64,000 bases of DNA from contig JAVJSN010000015.1 in the NCBI GenBank assembly GCA_040219355.1, positions 124,001 through 188,000 of the forward strand. Reading direction: 5' to 3'. Shown in pieces: positions 7,911 through 15,929 of this stretch. Under the pieces are notes generated by a model. The model made no database searches and was not told the DNA's origin. It worked only from the letters and a program-made list of their open reading frames with translations. The stretch is from MH13 sp040219355 (lineage in GTDB: Bacteria > Pseudomonadota > Alphaproteobacteria > Rhizobiales > MH13). A program made the translations under genes and the position numbers. The first letter of the stretch is position 1. The number at the start of each line of letters is the position of its first letter.

Positions 7911-8953
7911 CGTCCATGCTTGACGACGCCAGCCCGATTGCGGAGACGGTGGAAACGCCGACGCAACACACGCTGATTGATACCCAGGCCGCACTGCGCG
8001 CTGAAGCTGCGCAAGAGCCAGACGGTGTGCACACCGGCCCTGTGACCAAAGAAACGCAGATCATTGCGATCTATGGGAAAGGCGGGATCGGCAAGTCCTT
8101 CACTCTGGCCAACCTGTGCTACATGATGGCGCAGCTTGGCAAGAAGACGCTGCTGATTGGCTGCGATCCAAAATCCGACACGACGTCGCTTCTGTTTGGC
8201 GGGCATTCCACGCCCACCATCATCGAGACCTCTTCAAAGAAGAAGGCAGCCGGTGAAGAGGTCGAGATCGGTGATGTCTGCTTCAAGCGTGATGGCGTCT
8301 ACGCCATGGAGCTTGGCGGCCCAGAAGTTGGTCGTGGTTGCGGCGGACGCGGCATTATCCATGGCTTCGAAACGCTAGAGAAACTCGGCTTCCACGACTG
8401 GGATTTTGACTACGTTTTGCTCGATTTTCTGGGCGACGTGGTTTGCGGTGGCTTTGGGCTGCCGATTGCTCGGGACATGTGCCAGAAGGTGATTGTTGTC
8501 GGCTCGAACGACCTGCAATCTCTCTATGTGGCCAACAATGTGTGCTCGGCGGTCGAGTATTTCCGCAAGCTCGGCGGTAATGTTGGGGTCGCCGGTATGG
8601 TCATCAACAAGGATGACGGTACGGGCGAGGCAGCGGCGTTTGCCGAAGCGGTGAAGATCCCGGTTCTGGCGTCGATTCCGGCGGATGAAGACATTCGCCG
8701 CAAGAGCGCAAATTACGACATTATTGGTAAGCCTGGCGGCGACTGGGGGCCTCTATTCGAAGAGCTGGGCATGAACGTCGCCGAAGCGCAGCCAAAGCAT
8801 CCCAATCCTTTGACGCACGAGCAGCTTCTTGACCTCTTCAAAGGCAAGGAAAGCGACAATGGCTACGAGCTGGAGCCAGCGACGTACGCCGACATGTGCG
8901 GCGTGAATTATGTCGAAAAACCCTCCCTTGAAGTTGTGTACGACGAGGTTTGA
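7907..8953 (+). CDS. bchX: Chlorophyllide a reductase iron protein BchX
   Basis: NifH-like ATP-dependent reductase component of chlorophyllide a oxidoreductase (BchXYZ), which reduces ring B; 348 residues. P-loop YGKGGIGKS is at about residues 55-63. The two Cys that bind the subunit-bridging [4Fe-4S] cluster are in GRGCGGRG and GDVVCGGFG. The open frame reaches upstream into bchC, but ATG 7907 has GGAGG (7894-7898) 8 bp before it and forms the ATGA overlap. The roughly 50-residue extension before the P-loop distinguishes BchX from BchL. Confidence 0.96.
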   Translation: MTSMLDDASPIAETVETPTQHTLIDTQAALRAEAAQEPDGVHTGPVTKETQIIAIYGKGGIGKSFTLANLCYMMAQLGKKTLLIGCDPKSDTTSLLFGGHSTPTIIETSSKKKAAGEEVEIGDVCFKRDGVYAMELGGPEVGRGCGGRGIIHGFETLEKLGFHDWDFDYVLLDFLGDVVCGGFGLPIARDMCQKVIVVGSNDLQSLYVANNVCSAVEYFRKLGGNVGVAGMVINKDDGTGEAAAFAEAVKIPVLASIPADEDIRRKSANYDIIGKPGGDWGPLFEELGMNVAEAQPKHPNPLTHEQLLDLFKGKESDNGYELEPATYADMCGVNYVEKPSLEVVYDEV

Positions 8954-8961
8954 AGCGGGGC

Positions 8962-10614
8962 ATGAGCGATCATCTCGACAGACCAAATCTGACGCCAGAC
9001 GGTGGTTTTGCCGCTGACTTGGCTGCAGATGGGCGTGAAGTCCATGAGGTCGTCTATGATGATGCCGGTCAGGTGATGATCGACAATGTTCCTCTTGAGC
9101 CGGTTTCGGCTGGGGCAGAGGCGCCTGTGGTTGCCGAAGCAGATGGCTGCCATGCTGGCAAGGAGACCATGCTGGAAGCTGCCAAGCAGGCAGGCCAAAG
9201 CGAGATGTTGGATCAGTTCGCCAAGGACTATCCGATGGGTCCGCACGACCAGCCGCAATCCATGTGCCCAGCCTTTGGATCGTTGCGCGTCGGCCTGCGG
9301 ATGAAGCGCACGGCAAGCGTCCTTTCCGGCTCGGCCTGCTGCGTCTACGGATTGACATTCACCTCGCATTTTTACGGCGCGCGCCGCTCAGTCGGTTATG
9401 TGCCGTTCAACTCCGAAACGCTGGTGACCGGCAAGCTGTTTGAGGACATCCGCGAGGCGGTGTTCGATATGGCCAAGCCTGAAGATTATGACGCCATCGT
9501 CGTGACGAACCTTTGCGTTCCCTCGGCTTCCGGGGTCCCGCTTCGGTTGCTGCCCAAGGAAATCAATGGCGTGCGGATCATTGGCATTGATGTGCCGGGA
9601 TTTGGCATTCCAACGCATGCTGAAGCCAAGGATGTTCTGGCTGGGGCGATGCTGAATTATGCGCGCAACGAAGCCATGAGCGGGCCAGTGCAGGCACCCG
9701 ATGCGCCGCGTTCTGACAAGCCGACCGTGACGTTGGTCGGTGAAATGTTTCCGGCTGACCCGGTCGTGATCAGCCAGTTGCTTGCCCCTATGGGTCTTGC
9801 TGCTGGGCCGGTTGTGCCAACGCGCGAGTGGCGGGAACTCTACTCCGCGCTTGATTGTGCTGCGGTTGCTGGCATCCACCCATTCTACACCGCATCGTTC
9901 CGCGAGTTTGAAGCTGCGGGACGCCCGGTGATTGGTTCTGCACCTGTTGGTCGCGACGGTACTGCCGATTGGTTGCAAGCCATTGGCCGCGCATGTGGAG
10001 TTTCCGCTGATACAATTGGTGCTGCGCAGAACGCCATTATGCCTGCCATTGAAGGCGCGTTGGCCTCAATGCCGATCACTGGCCGGATCACCCTTTCTGG
10101 CTATGAAGGCTCGGAGCTCTTGGTGGGCCGTCTGCTGGTCGAAAGCGGCGCTGATCTCCGCTACGTCGGCACTGCGCTGCCGCGCACCCGCTTCTCCGAT
10201 CCTGATCGCGAGTGGCTGGAAGCCAAGGGTGTGCAGGTTCAGTTCCGCGCGTCGTTGGAGCAGGATCTGGCGGCGATGGCTGAGTATGAACCAGACTTGG
10301 CGATTGGCACGACGCCTGTGGTGCAGAAAGCCAAAGAGCTTTCCATCCCGGCACTCTATTTCACCAACCTTATATCCGCCCGTCCGCTGATGGGACCTGC
10401 TGGTGCAGGTTCACTTGCCACGGTCATCAATGCTGCACTTGCCAACAAAGAGCGCTTCGACACCATGACAGCCTTCTTTGAAGGGGTCGGCAAAGGCGAC
10501 ACGGCGGGTGTCTGGGAAGGCATGCCGAATGTACGCCCGGACTTCAAAAAGAAGTATGCCGCGCGTGTGGCCTCCAAAACCAAAAAGGTCGTGGAGGGTT
10601 CCATCGGATGTTAG
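8962..10614 (+). CDS. bchY: Chlorophyllide a reductase subunit BchY
   Basis: NifD-like catalytic subunit of chlorophyllide a reductase, 550 residues. Cys residues likely to ligate the inter-subunit Fe-S cluster are in PQSMCPAFGSLRVGL (about residue 103) and SGSACCVYGLTF (about 130). ATG 8962 is preferred; a TTG at 8950 overlapping the bchX stop is a possible alternative. The stop overlaps the start of bchZ by 7 bp, consistent with 1:1 production of Y and Z. Confidence 0.95.
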   Translation: MSDHLDRPNLTPDGGFAADLAADGREVHEVVYDDAGQVMIDNVPLEPVSAGAEAPVVAEADGCHAGKETMLEAAKQAGQSEMLDQFAKDYPMGPHDQPQSMCPAFGSLRVGLRMKRTASVLSGSACCVYGLTFTSHFYGARRSVGYVPFNSETLVTGKLFEDIREAVFDMAKPEDYDAIVVTNLCVPSASGVPLRLLPKEINGVRIIGIDVPGFGIPTHAEAKDVLAGAMLNYARNEAMSGPVQAPDAPRSDKPTVTLVGEMFPADPVVISQLLAPMGLAAGPVVPTREWRELYSALDCAAVAGIHPFYTASFREFEAAGRPVIGSAPVGRDGTADWLQAIGRACGVSADTIGAAQNAIMPAIEGALASMPITGRITLSGYEGSELLVGRLLVESGADLRYVGTALPRTRFSDPDREWLEAKGVQVQFRASLEQDLAAMAEYEPDLAIGTTPVVQKAKELSIPALYFTNLISARPLMGPAGAGSLATVINAALANKERFDTMTAFFEGVGKGDTAGVWEGMPNVRPDFKKKYAARVASKTKKVVEGSIGC

Positions 10615-12074
10615 TTCTCGATCACGACCGCGCCGGCGGCTATTGGGGTTCGGTCTACGCTTTCACGGCCATCAAGGGCTTGCAGGTGATCATCGATGGT
10701 CCGGTAGGTTGCGAAAACCTGCCAGTGACCTCGGTGCTTCACTACACCGACGCGTTGCCACCACATGAGCTGCCAATCGTGGTGACGGGTCTTGGCGAAG
10801 AAGAGCTTGGCCAGAAAGGCACCGAAGAGGCGATGAGCCGGGCGCACAAGGTGCTCGACCCGGACTTACCAGCTGTCGTTGTTACCGGGTCCATTGCCGA
10901 GATGATCGGTGGTGGTGTGACGCCGGAAGGCACCAACATTGCCCGCTTCCTGCCGCGCACGATCGACGAAGACCAGTGGGAAAGCGCCGACCGCGCGATC
11001 AAATGGCTTTGGACGGAATATGGCCCCAAACGCGTGAAGGCGTTGAAGCCACGTAAAGAGGGTGAAAAACCCAAGGTCAACATTATTGGGCCAATCTATG
11101 GCACCTTCAACACGCCGTCTGACCTCGCTGAAATTCGCCGTCTGATCGAAGGCATCGGGGCAGAGGTCAATCTCACGTTCCCGCTTGGCAGCCATTTGGC
11201 TGATGTGCCCAAGCTCGCCGACGCTGAAGTCAATGTCTGTATGTATCGCGAGTTTGGCCGCCTGCTCTGCGAGACCTTGGACCGCCCTTACCTGCAAGCA
11301 CCGCTTGGCCTGCACTCGACGACCAAATTCCTGCGCAAATTGGGCGAGCTTTTGGATCTCGATCCTGAACCGTTCATCGAGCAAGAAAAGCACACCACTA
11401 TCAAACCGCTGTGGGATTTGTGGCGCTCGGTGACGCAGGACTTCTTTGGCACAGCAAGCTTTGCCGTGGTCGCCAACGAAACCTATGCCCGCGGCCTGCG
11501 CAACTTCCTTGAGAACGAGATGGGTCTGCCCTGCACGTTCTCTGTGGCGCGGCACACCGGCAAGAAGACCGACAATGCTGCCGTGCGCGAGCTGGTGCAC
11601 ACCAAGACGCCGCTCATTCTCTTCGGTTCCTACAATGAGCGCATGTACCTGGCTGAGAAGCCAGGCGGCGGCTTTGGCCCGCAAGCGCAATACATTCCGG
11701 CTTCTTTCCCCGGCGCCATCATTCGGCGGCACACCGGCACGCCCTTCATGGGCTATGCGGGCGCGACCTACCTCATCCAAGAGGTCTGCAACTGCCTGTT
11801 TGATGCGCTGTTCAACATCCTGCCGCTTGGCACCGATCTCGACAAAGTCGAGGCGACGCCAGCGCGGGTCCATGAAGAGCTGAGCTGGGACGAAGACGCC
11901 AAGCGCCTTCTCGATGAGGTCGTTGAAGCCGAGCCCGTTCTGGTGCGCATCTCCGCCGCCAAGCGTCTGCGCGATGCGGCCGAAGCATCGGCGCGCGCCG
12001 AGGGCCTGCGCCATGTCAGCCTGAGAACTGTTCGCGCCGTCAGCGGCGCCAAAGCGATCAGGGAGTTTGCCTGA
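10608..12074 (+). CDS. bchZ: Chlorophyllide a reductase subunit BchZ
   Basis: NifK-like partner of BchY, 488 residues, starting with the family-typical segment HDRAGGYWGSVYAFTAIKG and IDGPVGCENLP (Fe-S cluster Cys at about residue 35). ATG 10608 lies inside the end of bchY. The C-terminal part (DEDAKRLLDEVVEAEPVLVRISAAKRLRDAAEASAR) is the PCP_red-like tail also present in BchB-type subunits. Next downstream is pufQ, so bchCXYZ and puf probably form a superoperon as in Rhodobacter. Confidence 0.96.
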   Translation: MLVLDHDRAGGYWGSVYAFTAIKGLQVIIDGPVGCENLPVTSVLHYTDALPPHELPIVVTGLGEEELGQKGTEEAMSRAHKVLDPDLPAVVVTGSIAEMIGGGVTPEGTNIARFLPRTIDEDQWESADRAIKWLWTEYGPKRVKALKPRKEGEKPKVNIIGPIYGTFNTPSDLAEIRRLIEGIGAEVNLTFPLGSHLADVPKLADAEVNVCMYREFGRLLCETLDRPYLQAPLGLHSTTKFLRKLGELLDLDPEPFIEQEKHTTIKPLWDLWRSVTQDFFGTASFAVVANETYARGLRNFLENEMGLPCTFSVARHTGKKTDNAAVRELVHTKTPLILFGSYNERMYLAEKPGGGFGPQAQYIPASFPGAIIRRHTGTPFMGYAGATYLIQEVCNCLFDALFNILPLGTDLDKVEATPARVHEELSWDEDAKRLLDEVVEAEPVLVRISAAKRLRDAAEASARAEGLRHVSLRTVRAVSGAKAIREFA

Positions 12075-12132
12075 TGTGCCCGATCTTGTTTTTCACGCCT
12101 GTTCTTTTGACCAGCACCGGGGAGCCTTGCTC

Positions 12133-12354
12133 ATGACCGATACAACCATCCAGTCGTCGCGCGCACGCGGTGATCACAGGCGCGAGTATTGGATGCTTTT
12201 TGCGCTGATTTTCACGCTGACATTGCCGTTTGTCATGCTTGCGCGGCTGCTGCCTTGGCGCGTCTTTGGCGCGCAGAGTGGCGCGCGACCTTCGGTTATT
12301 GCTGAAGCGCGTTCCGCGGCCAGCGCAGCGGTTGGATACGCCTTTATGGGCTAG
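12133..12354 (+). CDS. pufQ: PufQ-like small membrane protein
   Basis: 73-residue protein with a basic N-terminus (RARGDHRREYW), one membrane helix (FALIFTLTLPFVMLARLL) and a soluble tail, matching PufQ in size, layout and place between bchZ and pufB. PufQ is needed for full bacteriochlorophyll formation in Rhodobacter and is proposed to handle pigment intermediates. ATG 12133 is preceded by GGGGAG at 12119-12124. Identification is by pattern and synteny, since this family is poorly conserved. Confidence 0.75.
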   Translation: MTDTTIQSSRARGDHRREYWMLFALIFTLTLPFVMLARLLPWRVFGAQSGARPSVIAEARSAASAAVGYAFMG

Positions 12355-12370
12355 TTGCCCATTGTCGCTG

Positions 12371-12388
12371 GCAAACCGGTTGGTTTGC
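12371..12388 (+). other. Stem-loop in the pufQ-pufB spacer
   Basis: GCAAACC-GGTT-GGTTTGC is a perfect 7-bp stem with a 4-base loop just after pufQ. The 191-bp spacer between pufQ and pufB (12355-12545) contains no gene. In other purple bacteria this spacer is processed by RNase E and protects pufBA mRNA; that role is inferred here. Confidence 0.5.
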
Positions 12389-12545
12389 GGCGGCGCACGA
12401 CTTTTGGCCCGGTACGCCGGACCATCATCGAGTTGGCTTGGCTCGCCAGGCTGGCGCCAGAGATGGACTTTGCATGCTCTGGCATCCCCGCCGCGCGGGA
12501 GGTGCGCGGTAACCGCCGAAAGGCAAATAAGTGGAGGTCATGCAA

Positions 12546-12692
12546 ATGGCTTCAGACAGAACTACCCCATCGGGGCTGAATGCTGAGGAGGCGCGGGAGT
12601 TTCATCGACTCTTCACGAAGAGTGCGATTGCAATGTCACTCTTCCCGTTCCTCGCCCACATTTCCATGTGGTTCTACAATCCTTGGCTTTAA
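12546..12692 (+). CDS. pufB: Light-harvesting 1 beta subunit PufB
   Basis: 48-residue antenna polypeptide beginning MASDRTTPSG. It shows EFHRLF, a single membrane helix and the strongly conserved end AHISMWFYNPWL, whose His ligates bacteriochlorophyll. ATG 12546 is chosen over ATG 12540 because GGAGG (12533-12537) is 8 bp before it and only 2 bp before the other. Together with PufA it forms the LH1 ring around the reaction centre. No LH2 (puc) genes are in the window. Confidence 0.96.
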   Translation: MASDRTTPSGLNAEEAREFHRLFTKSAIAMSLFPFLAHISMWFYNPWL

Positions 12693-12721
12693 TCGGCCGC
12701 ATCAAATAAGGACCTGAAAAC

Positions 12722-12913
12722 ATGTGGAGAATTTGGCTTCTCTTCGATCCTCGCCGCGTTCTGGTGGCGTTGGCCGTGTTCCTGTTCACCTTGGCTGTGT
12801 TGATCCATTTTATTTTGCTCAGCACCGACAAGTTCAATTGGTTGGGAGATTCAACCATGACCAGCAGTACCACGCACATCGAAACAACCATCCCGACCGA
12901 CCTTTACGGTTAG
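12722..12913 (+). CDS. pufA: Light-harvesting 1 alpha subunit PufA
   Basis: 63-residue LH1 alpha polypeptide starting MWRIWLLFDPRRVLVALA, with the His ligand in AVLIHFILLST and an aromatic KFNWL after the helix. An AAGGA element about 9 bp upstream supports ATG 12722. A soluble tail of about 20 residues (STMTSSTTHIETTIPTDLYG) follows. The pufA mRNA end is marked by a strong stem-loop at 12940-12977 before pufL. Confidence 0.96.
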   Translation: MWRIWLLFDPRRVLVALAVFLFTLAVLIHFILLSTDKFNWLGDSTMTSSTTHIETTIPTDLYG

Positions 12914-12939
12914 TCGCAGGGCGATTGTTTGCGAATGGT

Positions 12940-12977
12940 GGCGGAGGGAGCTCTGGGAATTCCCGGCTCTCCCCGCC
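12940..12977 (+). other. Large stem-loop between pufA and pufL (mRNA stabiliser)
   Basis: GGCGGAGGGAGC (12940-12951) pairs with GCTCTCCCCGCC (12966-12977): 12 positions with one mismatch and one G-U pair. A nested GGGAATTCCC palindrome sits in the loop. No U-tract follows, so it resembles the known puf intercistronic hairpin that keeps pufBA mRNA more abundant than pufLM, rather than a full terminator. Confidence 0.8.
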
Positions 12978-13041
12978 TCCCATCACTCGACAATTATCGG
13001 CTTGAGCTGACGATCCGCCACGCTCGGCTAAGGAGGACATC

Positions 13042-13872
13042 ATGGCTTTGCTCAGCTTCGAGCGGAAGTATCGCGTGCGCGGGGGCACACTGATCGGGGG
13101 AGACCTATTCGATTTTTGGGTAGGGCCTTTCTACGTTGGCTTCTTTGGCGTTACGTCAATTTTTTTCGCGGCGCTGGGAACGGCGTTGATCATTTTAGGT
13201 GCTTCGATGGGGCCAACCTGGAACATCTGGTTGTTGTCTATCAATCCGCCTGATGTTTCTTACGGGCTTGCGCTGGCGCCGATGCAAGAAGGCGGTCTTT
13301 GGCAGATTATTACCATCTGCGCGGTCGGTGCCTTTTGCTCTTGGGCACTCCGCGAAGTGGAAATCTGCCGGAAGCTCGGCATGGGACTTCACGTTCCCTT
13401 CGCCTTCTCAATTGCAATCTTGGCGTTTGTGACGCTCAACGTCTTCCGCCCGTTTGCTTTGGGCGCGTGGGGGCACGGGTTCCCCTATGGCATTATGAGC
13501 CACCTCAACTGGGTTTGGTTCACCGGCTACCAATACGGCAACTTCCATTACAATCCGATCCATATGGTTGCGATCACGTTCTTCTTCACGACTACCTTTG
13601 CCCTGGCGCTGCATGGCGGGATGGTGCTTTCAGCGGTGAACCCGCAACGTGGCGGCGAAGTGAAAACGCCTGAACACGAAGACACCTATTTCCGCGACAC
13701 TATCGGTTACTCCATCGGCACGCTGGGCATTCACCGTCTGGGACTTTTTTTGGCGCTGAACGCTGGTTTCTGGAGCGCGGTGTGCATCATCATTTCCGGG
13801 CCGGTTTATGCCGGTTCCTGGATCGATTGGTGGGAGTTCATTCGTGAAACGATCACTTGGAACGGTGTCTAG
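13042..13872 (+). CDS. pufL: Photosynthetic reaction centre L subunit PufL
   Basis: 276 residues, five membrane helices, type II reaction centre L chain. The expected His ligands are visible: SHLNWV and NPIHM for bacteriochlorophylls, ALALHG and GIHRLG for the non-haem iron. ATG 13042 has AGGAGG 5-6 bp upstream. Located in the inner membrane with PufM and PuhA. pufM follows after 9 bp. Confidence 0.97.
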   Translation: MALLSFERKYRVRGGTLIGGDLFDFWVGPFYVGFFGVTSIFFAALGTALIILGASMGPTWNIWLLSINPPDVSYGLALAPMQEGGLWQIITICAVGAFCSWALREVEICRKLGMGLHVPFAFSIAILAFVTLNVFRPFALGAWGHGFPYGIMSHLNWVWFTGYQYGNFHYNPIHMVAITFFFTTTFALALHGGMVLSAVNPQRGGEVKTPEHEDTYFRDTIGYSIGTLGIHRLGLFLALNAGFWSAVCIIISGPVYAGSWIDWWEFIRETITWNGV

Positions 13873-13881
13873 GAGGGTATG

Positions 13882-14994
13882 ATGAACAACTATCAAAACA
13901 TCTTCACCCGTGTGCAGGTCATGGGCCATGTTGAGCCCGGTGTGGACATTCCCGGTGACGACACAGCCTACGAGCGCACCAGCGGCTATTTGAGCTACTG
14001 GATTGGGAAGATCGGCAATGCGCAGCTGGGTCCGATTTATCTTGGTGCCCTCGGCGTTGCGTCCGTGATCTGCTTTTCGATCTCGTTCTTCATCATGGGC
14101 ATGAATATGGCGGCGGATGTGGGCTGGAACCCTGTTCTGTTCGTACGCGAATTCTTCTGGCTGTCTTTGGATCCTCCAGGCCCTGAGTACGGATTGCAGG
14201 TTCTGCCGCCGCTGCGCGAGGGTGGCTGGTTCTTGATTGCTGGGTTCTTCCTCACAGCGTCTATTTTGCTGTGGTGGGTGCGCATGTACCGTCGCGCCAA
14301 GGCGCTGGGGCTAGGGCTGCACGTTTGTTACGCCTTCGCGGCTGCCATCTGGCTTTACCTTGTGCTTGGTTTCATCCGCCCGGTGATGATGGGCAGTTGG
14401 CACCATGCTGTGCCTTATGGCGTATTTCCCCATTTGGACTGGACGAACAATTTCTCCATCGAATGGGGCAATCTGTTCTGGAACCCCTTCCACATGCTCT
14501 CGATTGTCTTCCTTTATGGTTCAGCGCTGCTGTTTGCCATGCATGGCGCGACGATCCTTGCGGTGACCCGCTATGGCGGTGAGCGTGAGATTGAGCAGAT
14601 CACCGATCGTGGGACGGCCTCGGAACGTGCCGCTCTGTTCTGGCGCTGGACCATGGGCTTCAACGCCTCCATGGAATCGATTCACCGCTGGGCATGGTGG
14701 TTCGCCATGTTGACCACGCTGACCGGCGGTATCGGTATCTTGATCACCGGCACTGTGGTCGATGATTGGACGCTTTGGGGCATGAAGCACGGAGTGGTGC
14801 CGGAGGACCTGTTCTGGTGGCCGATAACGCCTGACTCAACGGTCTCCCAATGGGCTATCGAGCCAGCGCCGCCGCCGGTTGTTGAGGTGGCGCCTGCAGC
14901 TGAAACCCTAGGAACCGATACGGCGCCGGTGGCTGATGGTCAGCCCGATGCGGTCGACACCACGCCACCAGCGAGCGAAAGCACGACGAACTAG
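13882..14994 (+). CDS. pufM: Photosynthetic reaction centre M subunit PufM with extended C-terminus
   Basis: M chain of the type II reaction centre, 370 residues from ATG 13882 (AGGAGG at 13871-13876 is 5 bp away; the adjacent ATG 13879 is only 2 bp away). Helices and ligands are normal: FPHLDW, NPFHML, LFAMHGATIL and SIHRWAWW. Family members are usually about 305-330 residues. Here the core ends near residue 300 (LWGMKHGVVPEDLFWWP) and is followed by a tail of about 60 residues rich in Pro, Ala, Thr and Asp. No pufC (tetrahaem cytochrome) or pufX follows; the transcript ends at the terminator 15027-15057. Confidence 0.96.
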   Translation: MNNYQNIFTRVQVMGHVEPGVDIPGDDTAYERTSGYLSYWIGKIGNAQLGPIYLGALGVASVICFSISFFIMGMNMAADVGWNPVLFVREFFWLSLDPPGPEYGLQVLPPLREGGWFLIAGFFLTASILLWWVRMYRRAKALGLGLHVCYAFAAAIWLYLVLGFIRPVMMGSWHHAVPYGVFPHLDWTNNFSIEWGNLFWNPFHMLSIVFLYGSALLFAMHGATILAVTRYGGEREIEQITDRGTASERAALFWRWTMGFNASMESIHRWAWWFAMLTTLTGGIGILITGTVVDDWTLWGMKHGVVPEDLFWWPITPDSTVSQWAIEPAPPPVVEVAPAAETLGTDTAPVADGQPDAVDTTPPASESTTN

Positions 14995-15026
14995 TCGGGC
15001 AAATCGATGAAACAAGACACTTGGAG

Positions 15027-15057
15027 AACGCCGGCCTTTGGGTCGGCGTTTTTTGTT
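15027..15057 (+). terminator. Rho-independent terminator of the puf operon
   Basis: AACGCCGGCC (15027-15036), loop TTTG, GGTCGGCGTT (15041-15050), with one G-U pair, followed by a T-rich run to 15057. Lies 33 bp after the pufM stop. Confidence 0.93.
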
Positions 15058-15217
15058 TGATGTAGAGCGCAGCGCAGCCGACTAAACGAGATCAACTTGG
15101 CAGGCGGATGGCAGCAATCAATGATCAGCGTCTTGTCGGAGTGGCGTCTCGATTCCATCGTAGACTTAAGCTGTCGCGCCTGTTTGCAGTTGGTGAACGC
15201 CTGTGAAGCTGCCGGAG

Positions 15218-15237
15218 GCCTCTTGGTTTCCAGAGGC
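15218..15237 (+). other. Short hairpin in the puf-to-pseudogene spacer
   Basis: GCCTCT-TGGTTTCC-AGAGGC. The 240-bp spacer 15058-15297 holds no gene that I can support; this hairpin and the TCTCT...AGAGA repeats near 15262-15288 are the only structure seen. Confidence 0.3.
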
Positions 15238-15297
15238 TAGGCATCCGCAAGAACCGGGTTCTCTCTAGCCTTTGGCGGTCACCAGAGAGGTTTCCGA

Positions 15298-15835
15298 ATG
15301 ACGACCGGCCAATGTTTTCATTGCGTGCAGCTTGGATGGTTTCATGGCTCGGCCAGATGGTGGTCTGGATTGGTTGATGGGCGTCGATGCCGGTGGCCGA
15401 TGATCATGGCGATGATGCCATGATGGCGTCGGTGGATGGACTGATCATGGGCCGCGGTCGTTCGACAAGGTGCTGACGTTCGAGACCTGGCCTTAAGACA
15501 AACCAGTTGTCGTGATGAACGGTTCGCATCAGCCTTCAGAAATTCTTGAGGCCTTGGCGGGCCGGGTCGAGATCTGCAATTTATCGCCATTGGAGGTGAT
15601 GGAGAAAGTACGCAAGGCTGGTTGGAAGCGCGCTTACATCGATGGCGGCAAGCTCATTCAGTCCTTTCTTGCCGCAGAGTTGATCGACGATATGATCATC
15701 ACCCGTGCGTCGCTTCTCATTGAACGGGGATTGCCGCTCTTTGGGCAGGTGCTTGCTGATATCCGGTTGGAGCACGTTGAGACCAAGGGCTTTGCCGCTG
15801 GCCTGGCGTAGTCGCACTACCGGTTATTCGCAACG
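15298..15835 (+). pseudogene. Decayed dihydrofolate-reductase-like (RibD C-terminal domain) gene
   Basis: Joining three frames reconstructs one RibD_C/DHFR-like protein. The pieces are NVFIACSLDGFMARPDGGLD then DWLMGVDAGG from 15311; DDHGDDAMMASVDGLIMGRG in the next frame; then FDKVLTFETWP, a TAA, DKPVVVMN and the long 3' part (AGWKRAYIDGGKLIQSFL, DDMIITRASLLIERGLPLFG). The last piece ends at a TAG at 15809-15811 in place of an expected Gln, with SHYRLF continuing after it. The lesions are about three frameshifts (near 15305, 15395 and 15454) plus two in-frame stops. The intact 3' frame 15512-15811 alone would give 99 residues but lacks the cofactor-binding start of the fold. It lies between two PGC blocks and probably predates or marks a rearrangement. 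Confidence 0.85.
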
Positions 15836-15870
15836 TGTAGCCTTCGCGCAGTACGACGGCAGAACCATCC

Positions 15871-15899
15871 AAAAAAACGGCGCCCAAGCGGACGCCGTA
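15871..15899 (-). terminator. Terminator downstream of puhBC
   Basis: On the minus strand ACGGCG and CGCCGT form a stem around a GC-rich loop and are followed by seven T. It lies about 30 bp beyond the puhBC stop codon and ends the long minus-strand PGC block. Confidence 0.8.
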
Positions 15900-15929
15900 A
15901 TAATATTGGTTCGATTGATCGAGGTCTGG

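Noticed and set aside
10866..12014. Minus-strand open frame opposite bchZ
   Set aside because: Shadow of a well-identified plus-strand gene; no recognisable domain or ribosome site.
12355..12545. Possible extra small gene between pufQ and pufB
   Set aside because: Overlapping short frames lack any membrane helix or ribosome site; the spacer is better explained as an mRNA processing region.
15512..15811. A 99-residue stand-alone protein
   Set aside because: Upstream DNA encodes the missing N-terminal part in other frames, so this is the 3' piece of a pseudogene.
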